The notes: a model not told the origin generated them from the sequence alone. 64,000 bases of DNA from Natronohydrobacter sp. (GCA_020832585.1 JAFIEL010000002.1:1-64000); one strand, 5' to 3'; counted from the stretch's first letter, positions 9,019 to 17,706 are shown. Translations and numbers: made by a program.

Positions 9019-9065
9019 AAAAACAAAAAAACCCCCTGTGGCGACATCGTTGTCGCCAAAGGGGG
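9019..9065 (-). terminator. Leader intrinsic terminator with ANTAR-type hexaloop
   Basis: Read on the minus strand: CCCCC, then TTT, then the hairpin GGCGAC-AACGAT-GTCGCC (9057 to 9040), then GGGGG-type closing pairs and a run of T (seven T, G, five T). It is a textbook rho-independent terminator, yet it ends only about 15 nt before the amiC start. The 6-nt loop AACGAT has A at position 1 and G at position 4, the bases recognised by ANTAR proteins. Release by AmiR would allow the operon to be read. Confidence 0.85.
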
Positions 9066-9113
9066 CTATGCTGCCACGCGTATCATACGCTATATGGAAC
9101 GTTGAATTCAGGA

Positions 9114-9129
9114 GTAGCACTGTTGCTAC
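9114..9129 (-). ncRNA. Candidate first hairpin (P1) of the ANTAR leader
   Basis: Minus-strand GTAGC-AACAGT-GCTAC forms a 5-bp stem with a 6-nt loop, about 48 nt upstream of the terminator hairpin. Paired hairpins are expected for ANTAR targets. The loop has A at position 1 but A, not G, at position 4 (G is at 5), so the match is imperfect. A GCGTA-TGA-TACGC hairpin lies between the two elements. Confidence 0.5.
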
Positions 9130-9136
9130 GATGCCA

Positions 9137-9165
9137 AGGTGCTTTACGCTGCCGCAGCTTGTCAA
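9137..9165 (-). promoter_or_regulatory. Possible promoter of the amide operon
   Basis: Minus-strand TTGACA (9165-9160) matches the -35 consensus. Seventeen bases on, the -10 position reads GCACCT, a poor match, so an activator or other sigma factor would be needed. Transcription from here would begin just before the P1 hairpin, which is where an ANTAR leader should start. Confidence 0.3.
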
Positions 9166-9601
9166 GATAATTTGACCTGAACGTTGGCGCGCTTCCGACA
9201 TGACGCAAAAATTTGCGGAACAGATTCAAATTTAAGCAATCTGCCTTTTGGCAAGGAAGGGCGATCCGGGCACTTGGCGGGGTTTACGCCGAATCAGACG
9301 CAACACATTTCCTTGCCCGGAATGTCCAGACATTGCGCAATAGACAGGTTGCCATGTGTTGACTGCTTTTCAACGAAATCCCCTGCTTCCGGTTGACTTG
9401 CAGTGGCCCAAATGTTCCTCAAGAGGCTTTTGCTCTCGGATTTATGATGATTTAACAGGGACTTCTCTACAGTGATCACCAGATCTGCTGAAGGATATCG
9501 TCGCGATCAGCCTTTGGCGACAATCCGGTTTGACGACCGCGCCTCCGTCGCAAGATGGATGGAACCGGTCGGGGCCGAAAGCGGATCGTGATTGCGATCG
9601 G
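9166..9601. other. Intergenic stretch upstream of the amide operon
   Basis: No convincing gene. It holds two small palindromes that could be regulator sites: CGCAAA-AA-TTTGCG at 9204-9217, and CAGATT/AATCTG arms at 9221-9243. The short minus-strand frame at 9294-9479 has no recognisable features. The right part separates the amide operon from the enoyl-CoA hydratase operon. Confidence 0.5.
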
Positions 9602-10363
9602 TCAGAAGGCCTTCAGCAAGCGAGAGGTTTCCGGATCCAGAAAACCTGCGATGGTTGCCTCGGTCTCGAGGTCAAGGGCCCGGCGCAGCGTATCGGCTGT
9701 CGTCTGGTTCAGAACGCGCTTCATCGCGCGAATCGAGAGCGTCGGAAGCGCCGCGAGTTGAGCCGCGACCTGACCTGCCTCGGCCATCAGGTCGCTGTCG
9801 GGCACGACCCGCCATGCGACACCGCAGGTCTTCAACTCTGCGGCAGTGTAGCGTTGGCCAAGGTAGAGCATCTCGCGCGCCTTGACGGGCCCCACGATGG
9901 CAGGCAGCAGGGCTGTCACCGCGCCAGTGACGAAGAGGTTGAGCGAGACTTCGGGGAAGAAGGCCCCGGCACTTTCGGCCCAGATTGGAAAATCACAGTT
10001 GATCGCCCATTCGAAACCGCCACCGACCGCCCAGCCATTGATGGCCCCCACGACAGGCTTTGCGCCGAACATGATCTTCACCGTGGCCCGCTGGATCGCT
10101 TCGACGAGGTCGCGCGCGTCATCCTCGGTCGCCGGGTGGACATGTTCGCGACGGTCGTCCCCGGCACAGAAGGCGCGCCCTTCGCCGGTGAAGATGATGG
10201 CACGGGTGGCCGGATCGCGATTGGCATCACCAAAGGCCGCGGCCACATCTTCGATCAACTGGCGGTTCATGGCGTTCAGCGATTTCGGACGGTTCAGCGC
10301 AATGGTCCGCACCCCCTCGGCAGTCATGCTGGACAGAACGGTGTCATAGCTGAATTCGGTCAT
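9602..10363 (-). CDS. Enoyl-CoA hydratase/isomerase family protein
   Basis: A 253-residue crotonase-fold enzyme. The oxyanion-hole segments are GRAFCAGDD about residue 63 and AINGWAVGGGFEWAINCD about residue 105; the Glu of GGGFE and the Glu of FFPEVSL occupy the two usual catalytic Glu positions. It acts on an acyl-CoA thioester, adding water to or isomerising a double bond. Its start overlaps the stop of the CoA ligase gene in ATGA, so it most likely handles the CoA ester made by that ligase. Confidence 0.82.
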   Translation of the reverse strand: MTEFSYDTVLSSMTAEGVRTIALNRPKSLNAMNRQLIEDVAAAFGDANRDPATRAIIFTGEGRAFCAGDDRREHVHPATEDDARDLVEAIQRATVKIMFGAKPVVGAINGWAVGGGFEWAINCDFPIWAESAGAFFPEVSLNLFVTGAVTALLPAIVGPVKAREMLYLGQRYTAAELKTCGVAWRVVPDSDLMAEAGQVAAQLAALPTLSIRAMKRVLNQTTADTLRRALDLETEATIAGFLDPETSRLLKAF

Positions 10364-11664
10364 GGGTGTGTCCTGATCACGCGCCGGGTTTTGCCTTCGG
10401 TCACTGGGAGGGTTCCGCTTGGAAGGATGCTCACCGACGCGGTAGCGCCCAGCCGCGCCTTGATCGCGCGCTGCAATCGCGCGACCAATGTGCCATCATC
10501 GTTGCGCCCTTTCGCAAGCTCGGCCTGCACTGGCAAGACATCATGCGGCGGGGGGCTGTCCAGCACGATGCGATAATCGCCCGACAGTTCCGCAAACTCG
10601 GCCACAACACCCGCCACCATGGTCGGGAACATGTTCAGCCCACGGACCACGACCATGTCATCCGACCGCCCGACGACGCGAAACCGGAACCCGGTGCAGC
10701 CGCAGCGGCAGGGGTCTGTGGCGCTGACAGCGATGATGTCGCCGGTGCGGAAGCGCACCAGCGGCTGGCAGTCCCGGACCAGATGGGTCAGCACCAGTTC
10801 ACCCTCGCCACCCGCCTGCAGCGCGCGGGTGGTGCCGGTGTCGGGATCGATCAGTTCGGCATGCAGCACGTCATGAGCGACGAAATGCAGATCGGTGTCG
10901 TCCGGGCACTGTGCGGCGAAATTGCAGAACACATCAGAGACACCGTAATTGGCGTTGCGTGGCTCCATCCCCCAGGTGTCGCGGAAACGCTGGCGGATGG
11001 CGGGATCGTCAAGCCCCGGCTCGCCGCCGAACAGCCCCAGTTTCAGGCCCAGGTCAGTGGGCTTCAGGTCAGGGAATTTCTCTGCCAGGACACGCTCCAG
11101 CACGGCCGGATAGGACGGCGTGCAGGAAATCGCGCTGATTCCAGTCTCCAGGATCGTGCGAATGAGCAGTTCGGTAGAACCTACGCCGAAGGGGACCACT
11201 GTGGCGCCCGTCCGCTCCAGTGTCATGTGATCGGTCAGGCCGCCCATCCACATCTGATAGTTCAGGCAATGCACGACAGTCATTCCCGGCCCCAGCCCGG
11301 CCAGCGCCTGCGCCCGGCCGCCGACAATCTCGGTCACTGTGCAGTCGCGCGCACTCAGCGCAAGATTCATGGCCTGCCCCGTTGTGCCCGAGGTCCGGTG
11401 AAGACGCGACACGGTGGCACGCGGTGCAGCAAGGTAATCTCCGAAGGGCGGATACGCTTCTTGCGACAGACGCAGTGCTGCCTTGTCCGACAGCGGCAAT
11501 TCCGGCAAATCCGCCAGCAGGGCGGGGGTCTGGGTTCCGTCCGACAGGCGCTGATACAAGCTGGAGTGCGCAGCGACATGGGCGCGCTGGTCTTCCCATA
11601 GCGCTTGCCGGTGGGCGGCCAGATCTGCAAGCGGGATCATATGGGCTTTGTCGATCAAGCTCAT
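10360..11664 (-). CDS. AMP-forming acid-CoA ligase (phenylacetate-CoA ligase-like)
   Basis: A 434-residue adenylate-forming enzyme, about the size of PaaK and shorter than typical acyl-CoA synthetases. It has the P-loop-like RTSGTTGQAMN about residue 97, a central NYGVSDVFC motif about residue 240 and FRTGDI about residue 323. A Cys-rich DPCRCGCTGFR segment follows, as seen in many PaaK relatives. It activates an unknown, possibly aromatic or small, carboxylic acid to its CoA ester. The start ATG at 11664 overlaps the TetR stop (ATGA). Confidence 0.8.
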   Translation of the reverse strand: MSLIDKAHMIPLADLAAHRQALWEDQRAHVAAHSSLYQRLSDGTQTPALLADLPELPLSDKAALRLSQEAYPPFGDYLAAPRATVSRLHRTSGTTGQAMNLALSARDCTVTEIVGGRAQALAGLGPGMTVVHCLNYQMWMGGLTDHMTLERTGATVVPFGVGSTELLIRTILETGISAISCTPSYPAVLERVLAEKFPDLKPTDLGLKLGLFGGEPGLDDPAIRQRFRDTWGMEPRNANYGVSDVFCNFAAQCPDDTDLHFVAHDVLHAELIDPDTGTTRALQAGGEGELVLTHLVRDCQPLVRFRTGDIIAVSATDPCRCGCTGFRFRVVGRSDDMVVVRGLNMFPTMVAGVVAEFAELSGDYRIVLDSPPPHDVLPVQAELAKGRNDDGTLVARLQRAIKARLGATASVSILPSGTLPVTEGKTRRVIRTHP

Positions 11665-12287
11665 GGTGCCATTCCCTTTCGCCAGAGGTCGGTCAACATT
11701 TCCAGCACGGCTTCGCGATCCTGCGACAGATCGGCAATCCAGGGGTCGCGGGTCAGGAACAGTGCGGTCAGATACTGATCCACCATGCCGCCCAACGCAT
11801 ATGCACGCCGCATCAGATCGGCTTCCGGACGCGCTGCAGCACCCGCGTCCCGCTGCGTGGCCCGAACCACGGTGACGATCCATTCGCGATTGAGTTCCTG
11901 AAACACTCGGCGTGCTTGCGGAACGGCATCGCCCCCGACGATCAGGCAATTCATCAGGCCTGCATTCTCTTCGAAGTGGCGCATATAGGCCGCTGTGGTA
12001 TTGCGGATTGCATCCCCGCCCGCGCGTGCAGCGGCCCGCATGTCAGCCTGCAGATAATCGGCAAGTGCGCGCAGCACTTCGCCAACCAGCACGTTGCGAT
12101 CGGCGAAATAACGATAGAACGTCCCATGCGCCACGCCTGCCTGTTTGCAGATCGCAGCGACTGTCAGCCGATCAGGCGGAGTTGAACGGAGCAGGCCCGC
12201 ACCGGATTGAAGAAGCGCGGTGCGCGTGCGTTCGGCCTTGCGCGCGTCCGGGTGCGTCTGCCCCAGCCAATCGATGAAGCCGGTCAT
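11661..12287 (-). CDS. TetR-family transcriptional regulator
   Basis: A 208-residue protein. The N-terminal helix-turn-helix (about residues 35-60) reads LTVAAICKQAGVAHGTFYRYFADRN, a typical TetR DNA-binding unit; the rest is a helical ligand domain. I start it at the ATG at 12287, which has AGGAAAAGG upstream; ATGs at 12329 and 12371 lack a ribosome site. It is the first gene of a three-gene operon with the CoA ligase and hydratase, so it probably represses them and responds to the acid or its CoA ester. Confidence 0.85.
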   Translation of the reverse strand: MTGFIDWLGQTHPDARKAERTRTALLQSGAGLLRSTPPDRLTVAAICKQAGVAHGTFYRYFADRNVLVGEVLRALADYLQADMRAAARAGGDAIRNTTAAYMRHFEENAGLMNCLIVGGDAVPQARRVFQELNREWIVTVVRATQRDAGAAARPEADLMRRAYALGGMVDQYLTALFLTRDPWIADLSQDREAVLEMLTDLWRKGMAP

Positions 12288-12355
12288 TGCTGCCTTTTCC
12301 TGAGTGCTTGCAAATGCGGGGTTTGGCATGTCTCGACAGCCTATAAAATATGAAT

Positions 12356-12371
12356 ATGATATCAGTGTCAT
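12356..12371. promoter_or_regulatory. Possible TetR operator
   Basis: Imperfect palindrome ATGATATCAGTGTCAT in an AT-rich stretch about 70 nt upstream of the TetR start. The arms ATGA/TCAT are exact and the centre is imperfect. The location suits autoregulation of the TetR-ligase-hydratase operon. Confidence 0.3.
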
Positions 12372-12465
12372 AAAATGATGTGAGTTTCAAGCATCCTTCG
12401 GGACGCGTGGCAATTCGCATATCGCCTATCAAGCGCATGCCAAGTCCAGTCGTCAAAGCGAACGT

Positions 12466-13518
12466 TCACCGCCGCCGCATCAACGCCGCCATCCGGTAGA
12501 AGCCGTGCACCATCTTGGTATAAGGGGTCAGCACGAAGAACGCGAACACCGCACCCAGATGGATCGCCAGAAGCGCAGGCACAGCCGCAGTGCCTGTCGC
12601 CGCATAGAGTGCCAGTCCCGTGGCCGAGACTGTGAACAGCAACAGCACGAAAGCCATTTCACCACCCCAGACCCGTGCCGCGCCGAGTTCCGGGTCAGCA
12701 CGCAGTTTCAGCCAGGCCAGCGCGCCTGTGCCAAGGCAGAGCAATATCCCCCCCGGCACCCCCAGCAGTTTCGGCGGCGACCAGAATGGATAGGGCGCTT
12801 CCCAGCCAAGCCCGTAATGCATCAGTGTCGCGACCGATGTCGCGGCAAAGCACATGAGGAACCCCCAGAGCGTTGCCTGATGCGCGTGGCGACGCGCATT
12901 GGAGTAGCGCGACCCTTTCTCGAAATTGCAGCCTTGCCCTGCACCACCCGACAGGTTCTTCATCCGCGCGACCGATCCGCCCATGCGCGTCAGGTCCGCC
13001 AATGTGACCCAGCCGCCGCCAATCTCGCGCCAATAGCTGCGCAGCGACAGCGCCAGCCCCAGCAGCGGCAACACAAAGGCCGGGGCGAAGATCAACACCA
13101 TCGCATTATGGCTAAGATAGGCATAAAAGCCTTCGCCCGCTTCCGGTCGTAGTGCTGCCATAGCAAAGAACAGAAGCGCAAAGCCCGCGATCAGCGCGGC
13201 AGCAACAGCCACGCCATGCGCATGAAAGACCCGTGCAAGCGCCTGCGGGAGGGCATGCCGTTCCCATGTGTCCTGACGCAACTCTGCCAGCACAGCAGGC
13301 AGGTTCAGATCGAACTCATGCGGCGGGGCATATTGGCAGGCATAGTAGCAGCCCCGGCAGTTATGGCACAGATTGGCCAGATGCGTGGCCTGCGCGGCAC
13401 TCATCTCTGGCAAGGAAAACAGCTGCGGAAACACATCGCAATACCCCTCGCAATAGCGGCAGGAATTGCAGATCTGGAACTGGCGCGTGGCTTCGTCCGA
13501 AAGAGAGTTATCCAACAT
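12466..13518 (-). CDS. tcuB: Tricarballylate utilisation protein TcuB (membrane Fe-S/heme protein)
   Basis: A 350-residue protein. Two ferredoxin-like Cys clusters lie near the N-terminus, CNSCRYCEGYC about residue 18 and CHNCRGCYYAC about residue 52. They are followed by about six membrane segments with spaced histidines, the CitB/TcuB layout. TcuB reoxidises the flavin of TcuA and passes electrons to the quinone pool. The start ATG at 13518 has AGGAGG nine bases upstream and overlaps the end of tcuA by 11 nt. Confidence 0.88.
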   Translation of the reverse strand: MLDNSLSDEATRQFQICNSCRYCEGYCDVFPQLFSLPEMSAAQATHLANLCHNCRGCYYACQYAPPHEFDLNLPAVLAELRQDTWERHALPQALARVFHAHGVAVAAALIAGFALLFFAMAALRPEAGEGFYAYLSHNAMVLIFAPAFVLPLLGLALSLRSYWREIGGGWVTLADLTRMGGSVARMKNLSGGAGQGCNFEKGSRYSNARRHAHQATLWGFLMCFAATSVATLMHYGLGWEAPYPFWSPPKLLGVPGGILLCLGTGALAWLKLRADPELGAARVWGGEMAFVLLLFTVSATGLALYAATGTAAVPALLAIHLGAVFAFFVLTPYTKMVHGFYRMAALMRRR

Positions 13519-14878
13519 AGGCTGCGGCCTCCTGTCCTGCGATACGTCCGAATACGGTGCCAATGGTCATCCCGAACCCTGCCAGATAGCCCTGGCCGAG
13601 GATCGAGCCTGCCATGATCTCGCCCGCTGCCCAGACATTCGGCAACAGACCATGCGCGCCCTGCACCTGCGCGCGTTCGGTGACCTTCAGCCCCAGATAG
13701 GTGAAGGTCACACCGGGGCGCAGCATGTAGCCGTAATAGGGCGGCGTATCGAGCGGACGCGCCCAGTTGGTCTTGGGCGGGTCCAGCCCGTCGGTGGCCA
13801 GCCCGTCCAGCACCCCCGGCGTGAAGGTGCCATCGCGGCAGGCAGCGTTATACTCTGCAACTGTCTGGCGTAGCGAATCCCCCGACAGCCCCAGCAGTTG
13901 CGCCACGCCTTCGATCGTGTCGGCCTTCACCGGGGCGAAAACCGGCGGCATGAACAGCCCCTGCGCTTTCTGGTCTGTGATGGCATAAGCGATCTGATCG
14001 GGTTGCCTCGCGACCAGCCGACCCCAGATCGCATAGCGCTTGGGCCAGACATCTTCGCCTTCGTCATAGAAGCGGGCGCCATCGCGATTGACCACCAGCG
14101 CATAGGGCACGCAATCCAGCCGGGTCACGATACCGCCGTCGAATTTGGGGGCGCGCCCGTCAATGGCGACGCAGTGGCATTGCGTGGGATCGCCCACCGA
14201 TACCGCGCCCTGATCCAGCACATCGCGCAGAACGACGCCGCGATTATAGGGCGTGCCACGGATCAGGAAATTCGCGGCCTCTGGCCCCCAGGCGCGGGTC
14301 AGCCAGTCCAGATCGGCCTGAAACCCGCCAGAGGCCAGCACCACGGCCCGCCCCTCGACCCTTGTGCCATCAGCGAGAACCGCCGCCGAAAACCGCCCCT
14401 CGCTCAGATCGATATGGCGCACTTCAGCATTGTAGCGGATGGTGACGCCCAGATCTTCGGCGCAGGCGTAATAGGCATTGACCAGCGCCTTGCCACCCCC
14501 AAGGAAAAACGCATTGGTCCGGTCCAGCGACAGTGTGCCAGAGAGCGAGCCCTGAAAGATCACACCATGCCGCTCCATCCAGGGCAGGCAGGTTTCACTT
14601 TCGCGAATGGCCAGCCGCGCAAGTTCCGGGTCGGTCTGGCCCTTGGTCACGCGCAGCAGATCTTCGTAATATTCGGCCTCATCATAAGTGTCCGTCAGGA
14701 CGGATAACGGCCCCTGATGCATGCAGCGGAAATTCCGCGTATGGCGTGAATTGCCGCCGCGCATGTGCTCGGGCGCCGATTCCAGAATCACCACATCCGC
14801 GCCCGCTTCTGCGGCCTCTATCGCAGCGCAGAGCGCCGCATTACCGCCGCCGATGACCACCACATCATATTGCGACAT
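13508..14878 (-). CDS. tcuA: FAD-dependent tricarballylate dehydrogenase TcuA
   Basis: A 456-residue flavoprotein of the fumarate reductase/succinate dehydrogenase FAD family. It has the dinucleotide motif VVIGGGNAALCAAIEAAEAG at the N-terminus, a GGNSRHTRN substrate-side segment about residue 46 and a C-terminal GEIMAGSILGQGYLAGFGM FAD-binding stretch. It oxidises tricarballylate to cis-aconitate. The start at 14878 is preceded by GGAGG and overlaps the GntR stop; an ATG at 14893 is less likely. Confidence 0.88.
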   Translation of the reverse strand: MSQYDVVVIGGGNAALCAAIEAAEAGADVVILESAPEHMRGGNSRHTRNFRCMHQGPLSVLTDTYDEAEYYEDLLRVTKGQTDPELARLAIRESETCLPWMERHGVIFQGSLSGTLSLDRTNAFFLGGGKALVNAYYACAEDLGVTIRYNAEVRHIDLSEGRFSAAVLADGTRVEGRAVVLASGGFQADLDWLTRAWGPEAANFLIRGTPYNRGVVLRDVLDQGAVSVGDPTQCHCVAIDGRAPKFDGGIVTRLDCVPYALVVNRDGARFYDEGEDVWPKRYAIWGRLVARQPDQIAYAITDQKAQGLFMPPVFAPVKADTIEGVAQLLGLSGDSLRQTVAEYNAACRDGTFTPGVLDGLATDGLDPPKTNWARPLDTPPYYGYMLRPGVTFTYLGLKVTERAQVQGAHGLLPNVWAAGEIMAGSILGQGYLAGFGMTIGTVFGRIAGQEAAAYVG

Positions 14879-15569
14879 CGCTGCCTCCGTCATGGTCCGA
14901 GAGTTCCATCAATCCTGCCTCGCGCAACTGACGCAGGCGGATGCGGTGCGCCGCTTCGATATGGGCGCGCATCATCGTTTCCGCCTGTGCGCCATCCCGC
15001 GCCCCAAGCGCCTGAAGCAGCGCCGCATGCTCTTGCGCTGCGATCTTGCTGCGCGCAGGATCATGGAGCGTGGAAGGTCCGAGTATCAGAAGCGTGCGGG
15101 CCATCGCGCCGATCGCGCGCCTGAGATAGCGGTTCTTCGCAGCATTGATCAGTGCTGCGTGAAACTGCCGGTTCAGGCGCGCAATGTCGGCAGGATCAAC
15201 GCTAGCGGTCATCTCGGCATTGATTTCGGTCAGTTCACGCAATTCCAGATCCGAGGCCGAGCGCGCCGCAAGCCGCGCGGCGGTGCCTTCCAGCACTGCG
15301 CGCATCTCGTATAATTCCATCACTTCAGCATAGCTCAGACGCCGCAGACTGGCCCCCTGACGCGGCAGATGTTCGACCAGACCATCCGCTTCCAGACGAC
15401 GGATGGCTTCGCGGATCGGGGTTCTGGAAATGCCCAGCCTTTCGGCAAGTTCAACCTCCCGCAACCGCGCACCGGGAGGAAGCGCTCCGAGGCGGATATC
15501 TTCCAGCAATCGATCATAGGCGCTCTGGCCTTGCGGCAAGTCGGAGGGGGCGTCAGACGGATTGCGCAT
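14865..15569 (-). CDS. GntR-family (FadR subfamily) regulator of the tcu genes
   Basis: A 234-residue regulator with an N-terminal winged helix (about 25-85) that includes LREVELAERLGISRTPIREAIRRLEADG. A C-terminal FCD all-helical ligand domain follows, with its metal-binding His residues in the later helices (for example NRQFHAAL and EHAALL). It overlaps tcuA and is divergent from the AbrB-type membrane protein. This arrangement predicts that it controls both directions from the shared 88-nt gap in response to a tricarboxylate. Confidence 0.86.
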   Translation of the reverse strand: MRNPSDAPSDLPQGQSAYDRLLEDIRLGALPPGARLREVELAERLGISRTPIREAIRRLEADGLVEHLPRQGASLRRLSYAEVMELYEMRAVLEGTAARLAARSASDLELRELTEINAEMTASVDPADIARLNRQFHAALINAAKNRYLRRAIGAMARTLLILGPSTLHDPARSKIAAQEHAALLQALGARDGAQAETMMRAHIEAAHRIRLRQLREAGLMELSDHDGGSDVAI

Positions 15570-15613
15570 ATCTGCCTCTTTGGGGGCGGGAGGTTGATTT
15601 TTATTGAATACAC

Positions 15614-15633
15614 TTGGATACAATAGTATGCAA
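15614..15633. promoter_or_regulatory. GntR operator candidate
   Basis: Near-perfect inverted repeat TTGGATAC-AATA-GTATGCAA in the gap between the divergent GntR and AbrB-type genes. One base breaks the symmetry. Adjacent partial copies of TGTATnCAA suggest more than one binding site. The form resembles FadR-subfamily operators. Confidence 0.6.
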
Positions 15634-15657
15634 GAAGTATCGTATGAGGGACATGAC

Positions 15658-16695
15658 ATGCTGACGCGCGCCCGCCTGCTGACCTTTGCCATCGCTGCCC
15701 TTGGCGTTGCGGTGTTCCATGCGCTGAACCTGCCGTTGCCATTTCTGTTCGGGCCGATGTTCGCCTGTCTTGCAGCCGCGCTCGCCGGTGTAAGGATGCA
15801 GGGCGCTGGTCAAATCTCGGTCGCCGCGCGCACTGTGCTGGGGGTGGCGGTCGGGGCCTCGATCACACCGGCGATTCTGGGGCAAGTGCCGCTGATGGCC
15901 GTCACATTGGCGATGATGCCCGTCTATATCGCGATCATCGGGCTGATCGGCGTGCCGTTTTTTCAGCGCATATGCGGTTTTGACCGGGTGACAAGCTATT
16001 ACGCTGCCATGCCCGGCGGATTTCAGGACATGGTGCTGTTCGGACAAGAGGCAGGAGGAAACCCGCGCGCCCTGTCACTGATCCACGCCACGCGGGTTCT
16101 GGTGATCGTGACGCTGGTGCCGATCCTGCTGACCGGACATTTCGGCCTGAGCCTCGACCAGCCGATCGGTGCGCCCGCGCGCAACCTGCCATTGCATGAA
16201 ATGGGCATCATGGTTGCAATTGCCGCGATAGGTTGGAAAGGCGGAGAGCGTATCGGACTGTTTGGCGCGGCGATCCTTGGACCGATGATCCTGGCTGCGG
16301 TCTTGTCGCTGGGTGATATCATCCACCATCGCCCCCCTGCCGAAGCCATCATGGCTGCGCAATTCTTTATCGGCATGGGGATCGGGATGCAGTTTCGGGG
16401 CGTTACCTTTACGGAGCTGCGCCATGATGTTGCCGCCGGGGCAGCCTTTGCCCTGATTTTAGCGGTATTGGCCGGGGGCTTCACCTTTCTCGCGCATACA
16501 TACGGGAATGTCCCGATACTGGAGGCTTTCTTGTCCTTTGCCCCCGGTGGTCAGGCGGAAATGACGGTTCTGGCCATTGTGGCCGGGGCTGATCTGGGCT
16601 TTATCGTCATTCACCACCTTATGCGCCTGATTGTGGTCATCACCGGCGCACCGATCATGGCGCGGCTGATCTGGGGAAAAGCGGGCCGATCCTAG
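15658..16695 (+). CDS. AbrB-family integral membrane protein, candidate transporter
   Basis: A 345-residue, very hydrophobic protein with about ten membrane segments arranged as two similar halves (AbrB_dup type; often misnamed ammonia monooxygenase or AbrB regulator). Repeated PFLFGPM- and PGGFQDM/PGGQAEM-like segments mark the two halves. The start is taken at the ATG at 15658; an in-frame ATG at 15604 would overlap the operator. It is divergent from the GntR-tcuAB operon, and no TcuC-type symporter is present, so it may be the tricarballylate carrier. That role is inference. Confidence 0.75.
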   Translation: MLTRARLLTFAIAALGVAVFHALNLPLPFLFGPMFACLAAALAGVRMQGAGQISVAARTVLGVAVGASITPAILGQVPLMAVTLAMMPVYIAIIGLIGVPFFQRICGFDRVTSYYAAMPGGFQDMVLFGQEAGGNPRALSLIHATRVLVIVTLVPILLTGHFGLSLDQPIGAPARNLPLHEMGIMVAIAAIGWKGGERIGLFGAAILGPMILAAVLSLGDIIHHRPPAEAIMAAQFFIGMGIGMQFRGVTFTELRHDVAAGAAFALILAVLAGGFTFLAHTYGNVPILEAFLSFAPGGQAEMTVLAIVAGADLGFIVIHHLMRLIVVITGAPIMARLIWGKAGRS

Positions 16696-16707
16696 CAGGC
16701 CCAGCTC

Positions 16708-17706
16708 TCAGGGCTGGCTCGTCACAAGCCGGGTCGGTTGCCCATTCAGCCAGGCATCAAGGTTTTCAACGGTTTGGCGATAGAAGACCTCGAACGTTTC
16801 CTGCACAGCATATCCAAGATGCGGGGTTGCCAGCAGGCGCGGCAAATGCCGTTCCGGGGCGTTGGCGGGCAAAGGTTCGTGATCAAATACATCAATCCCC
16901 GCCCCGCCTATCCGTCCGTTTATCAGCGCATCATGCAACGCTGCCTGATCGACAAGCGGACCGCGTGACGTATTGATCAACAGAGCATGGGACGGCATTG
17001 CCGCGATGTCCGATGCCGTGACGATCCCCCGCGTTGTCGGCCCAAGCACCAGATGCAGCGAGACAATATCGGCCGCATGAAAAAGCGCCTGTTTCTCCAC
17101 CATTTCCGCGCCGACAGCGGTTGCGCGCTCCGGGGTCAGATTGGGGCTCCAGGCGATCACTTTCATGCCGAAAGCCTGTGCTACAAGTGACATACGACTG
17201 CCGAGCCTGCCAAGACCCACAAGCCCGAGAGTGCGGCCGTAGAGAGCATTTCCCAGCCGCGTCTGCCACGCACCTGTTCGGATCGCCTCTGCCTCGGCCG
17301 GGATATGGCGCATCAGGCCCAGGATAAGCCCCCAGGCCAGTTCCACAGTCGCAAAGGCACCGTTGCCACTGCCATCGGTGGACATGACAGCTATGCCCAG
17401 CTCCGCCGCAGCCGCGCTGTCGAGCGTGCGGTTCTGACGCCCCGTGGCGGCAATCGCCTTGAGATTGGGCAGATTGCGCAACACCTCTGCGGGGAAGTCC
17501 GTCCGCTCACGCAGCAGGCAGAGGGCATCATATCCCGCAAGTTCCGTCGCTAGCCGTTCCGGGGGGATGCTTTGGGTCAGGAATGTCACCTCTGCACGAT
17601 CCGACAGGATTGACCAGTCAGCAAGACGGTGCGCAACGCCCATGTAATCGTCGAGAACGGCAATCCGGGCCTTGCGCGCATGTGTCAGCGGACGAAAATT
17701 CTGCAT
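16708..17706 (-). CDS. D-isomer-specific 2-hydroxyacid dehydrogenase
   Basis: A 332-residue NAD(P)-dependent oxidoreductase. It has the Rossmann motif GLVGLGRLGSR about residue 160 and the catalytic triad in its usual places: Arg in INTSRGPLVDQ, Glu in IDVFDHEPLP and His in TPHLGY. It resembles the phosphoglycerate dehydrogenase-like subgroup without the C-terminal regulatory domain. It ends 12 nt from the converging AbrB-type gene and has no operon partner apart from a small DUF1653 gene upstream. The substrate is unknown. Confidence 0.83.
   Translation of the reverse strand: MQNFRPLTHARKARIAVLDDYMGVAHRLADWSILSDRAEVTFLTQSIPPERLATELAGYDALCLLRERTDFPAEVLRNLPNLKAIAATGRQNRTLDSAAAAELGIAVMSTDGSGNGAFATVELAWGLILGLMRHIPAEAEAIRTGAWQTRLGNALYGRTLGLVGLGRLGSRMSLVAQAFGMKVIAWSPNLTPERATAVGAEMVEKQALFHAADIVSLHLVLGPTTRGIVTASDIAAMPSHALLINTSRGPLVDQAALHDALINGRIGGAGIDVFDHEPLPANAPERHLPRLLATPHLGYAVQETFEVFYRQTVENLDAWLNGQPTRLVTSQP

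Noticed and set aside
9121-9145. Sigma-54 promoter before the amide leader (TTGGCA followed by GC)
   Set aside because: The GG to GC spacing is shorter than the required ten bases between the dinucleotides.
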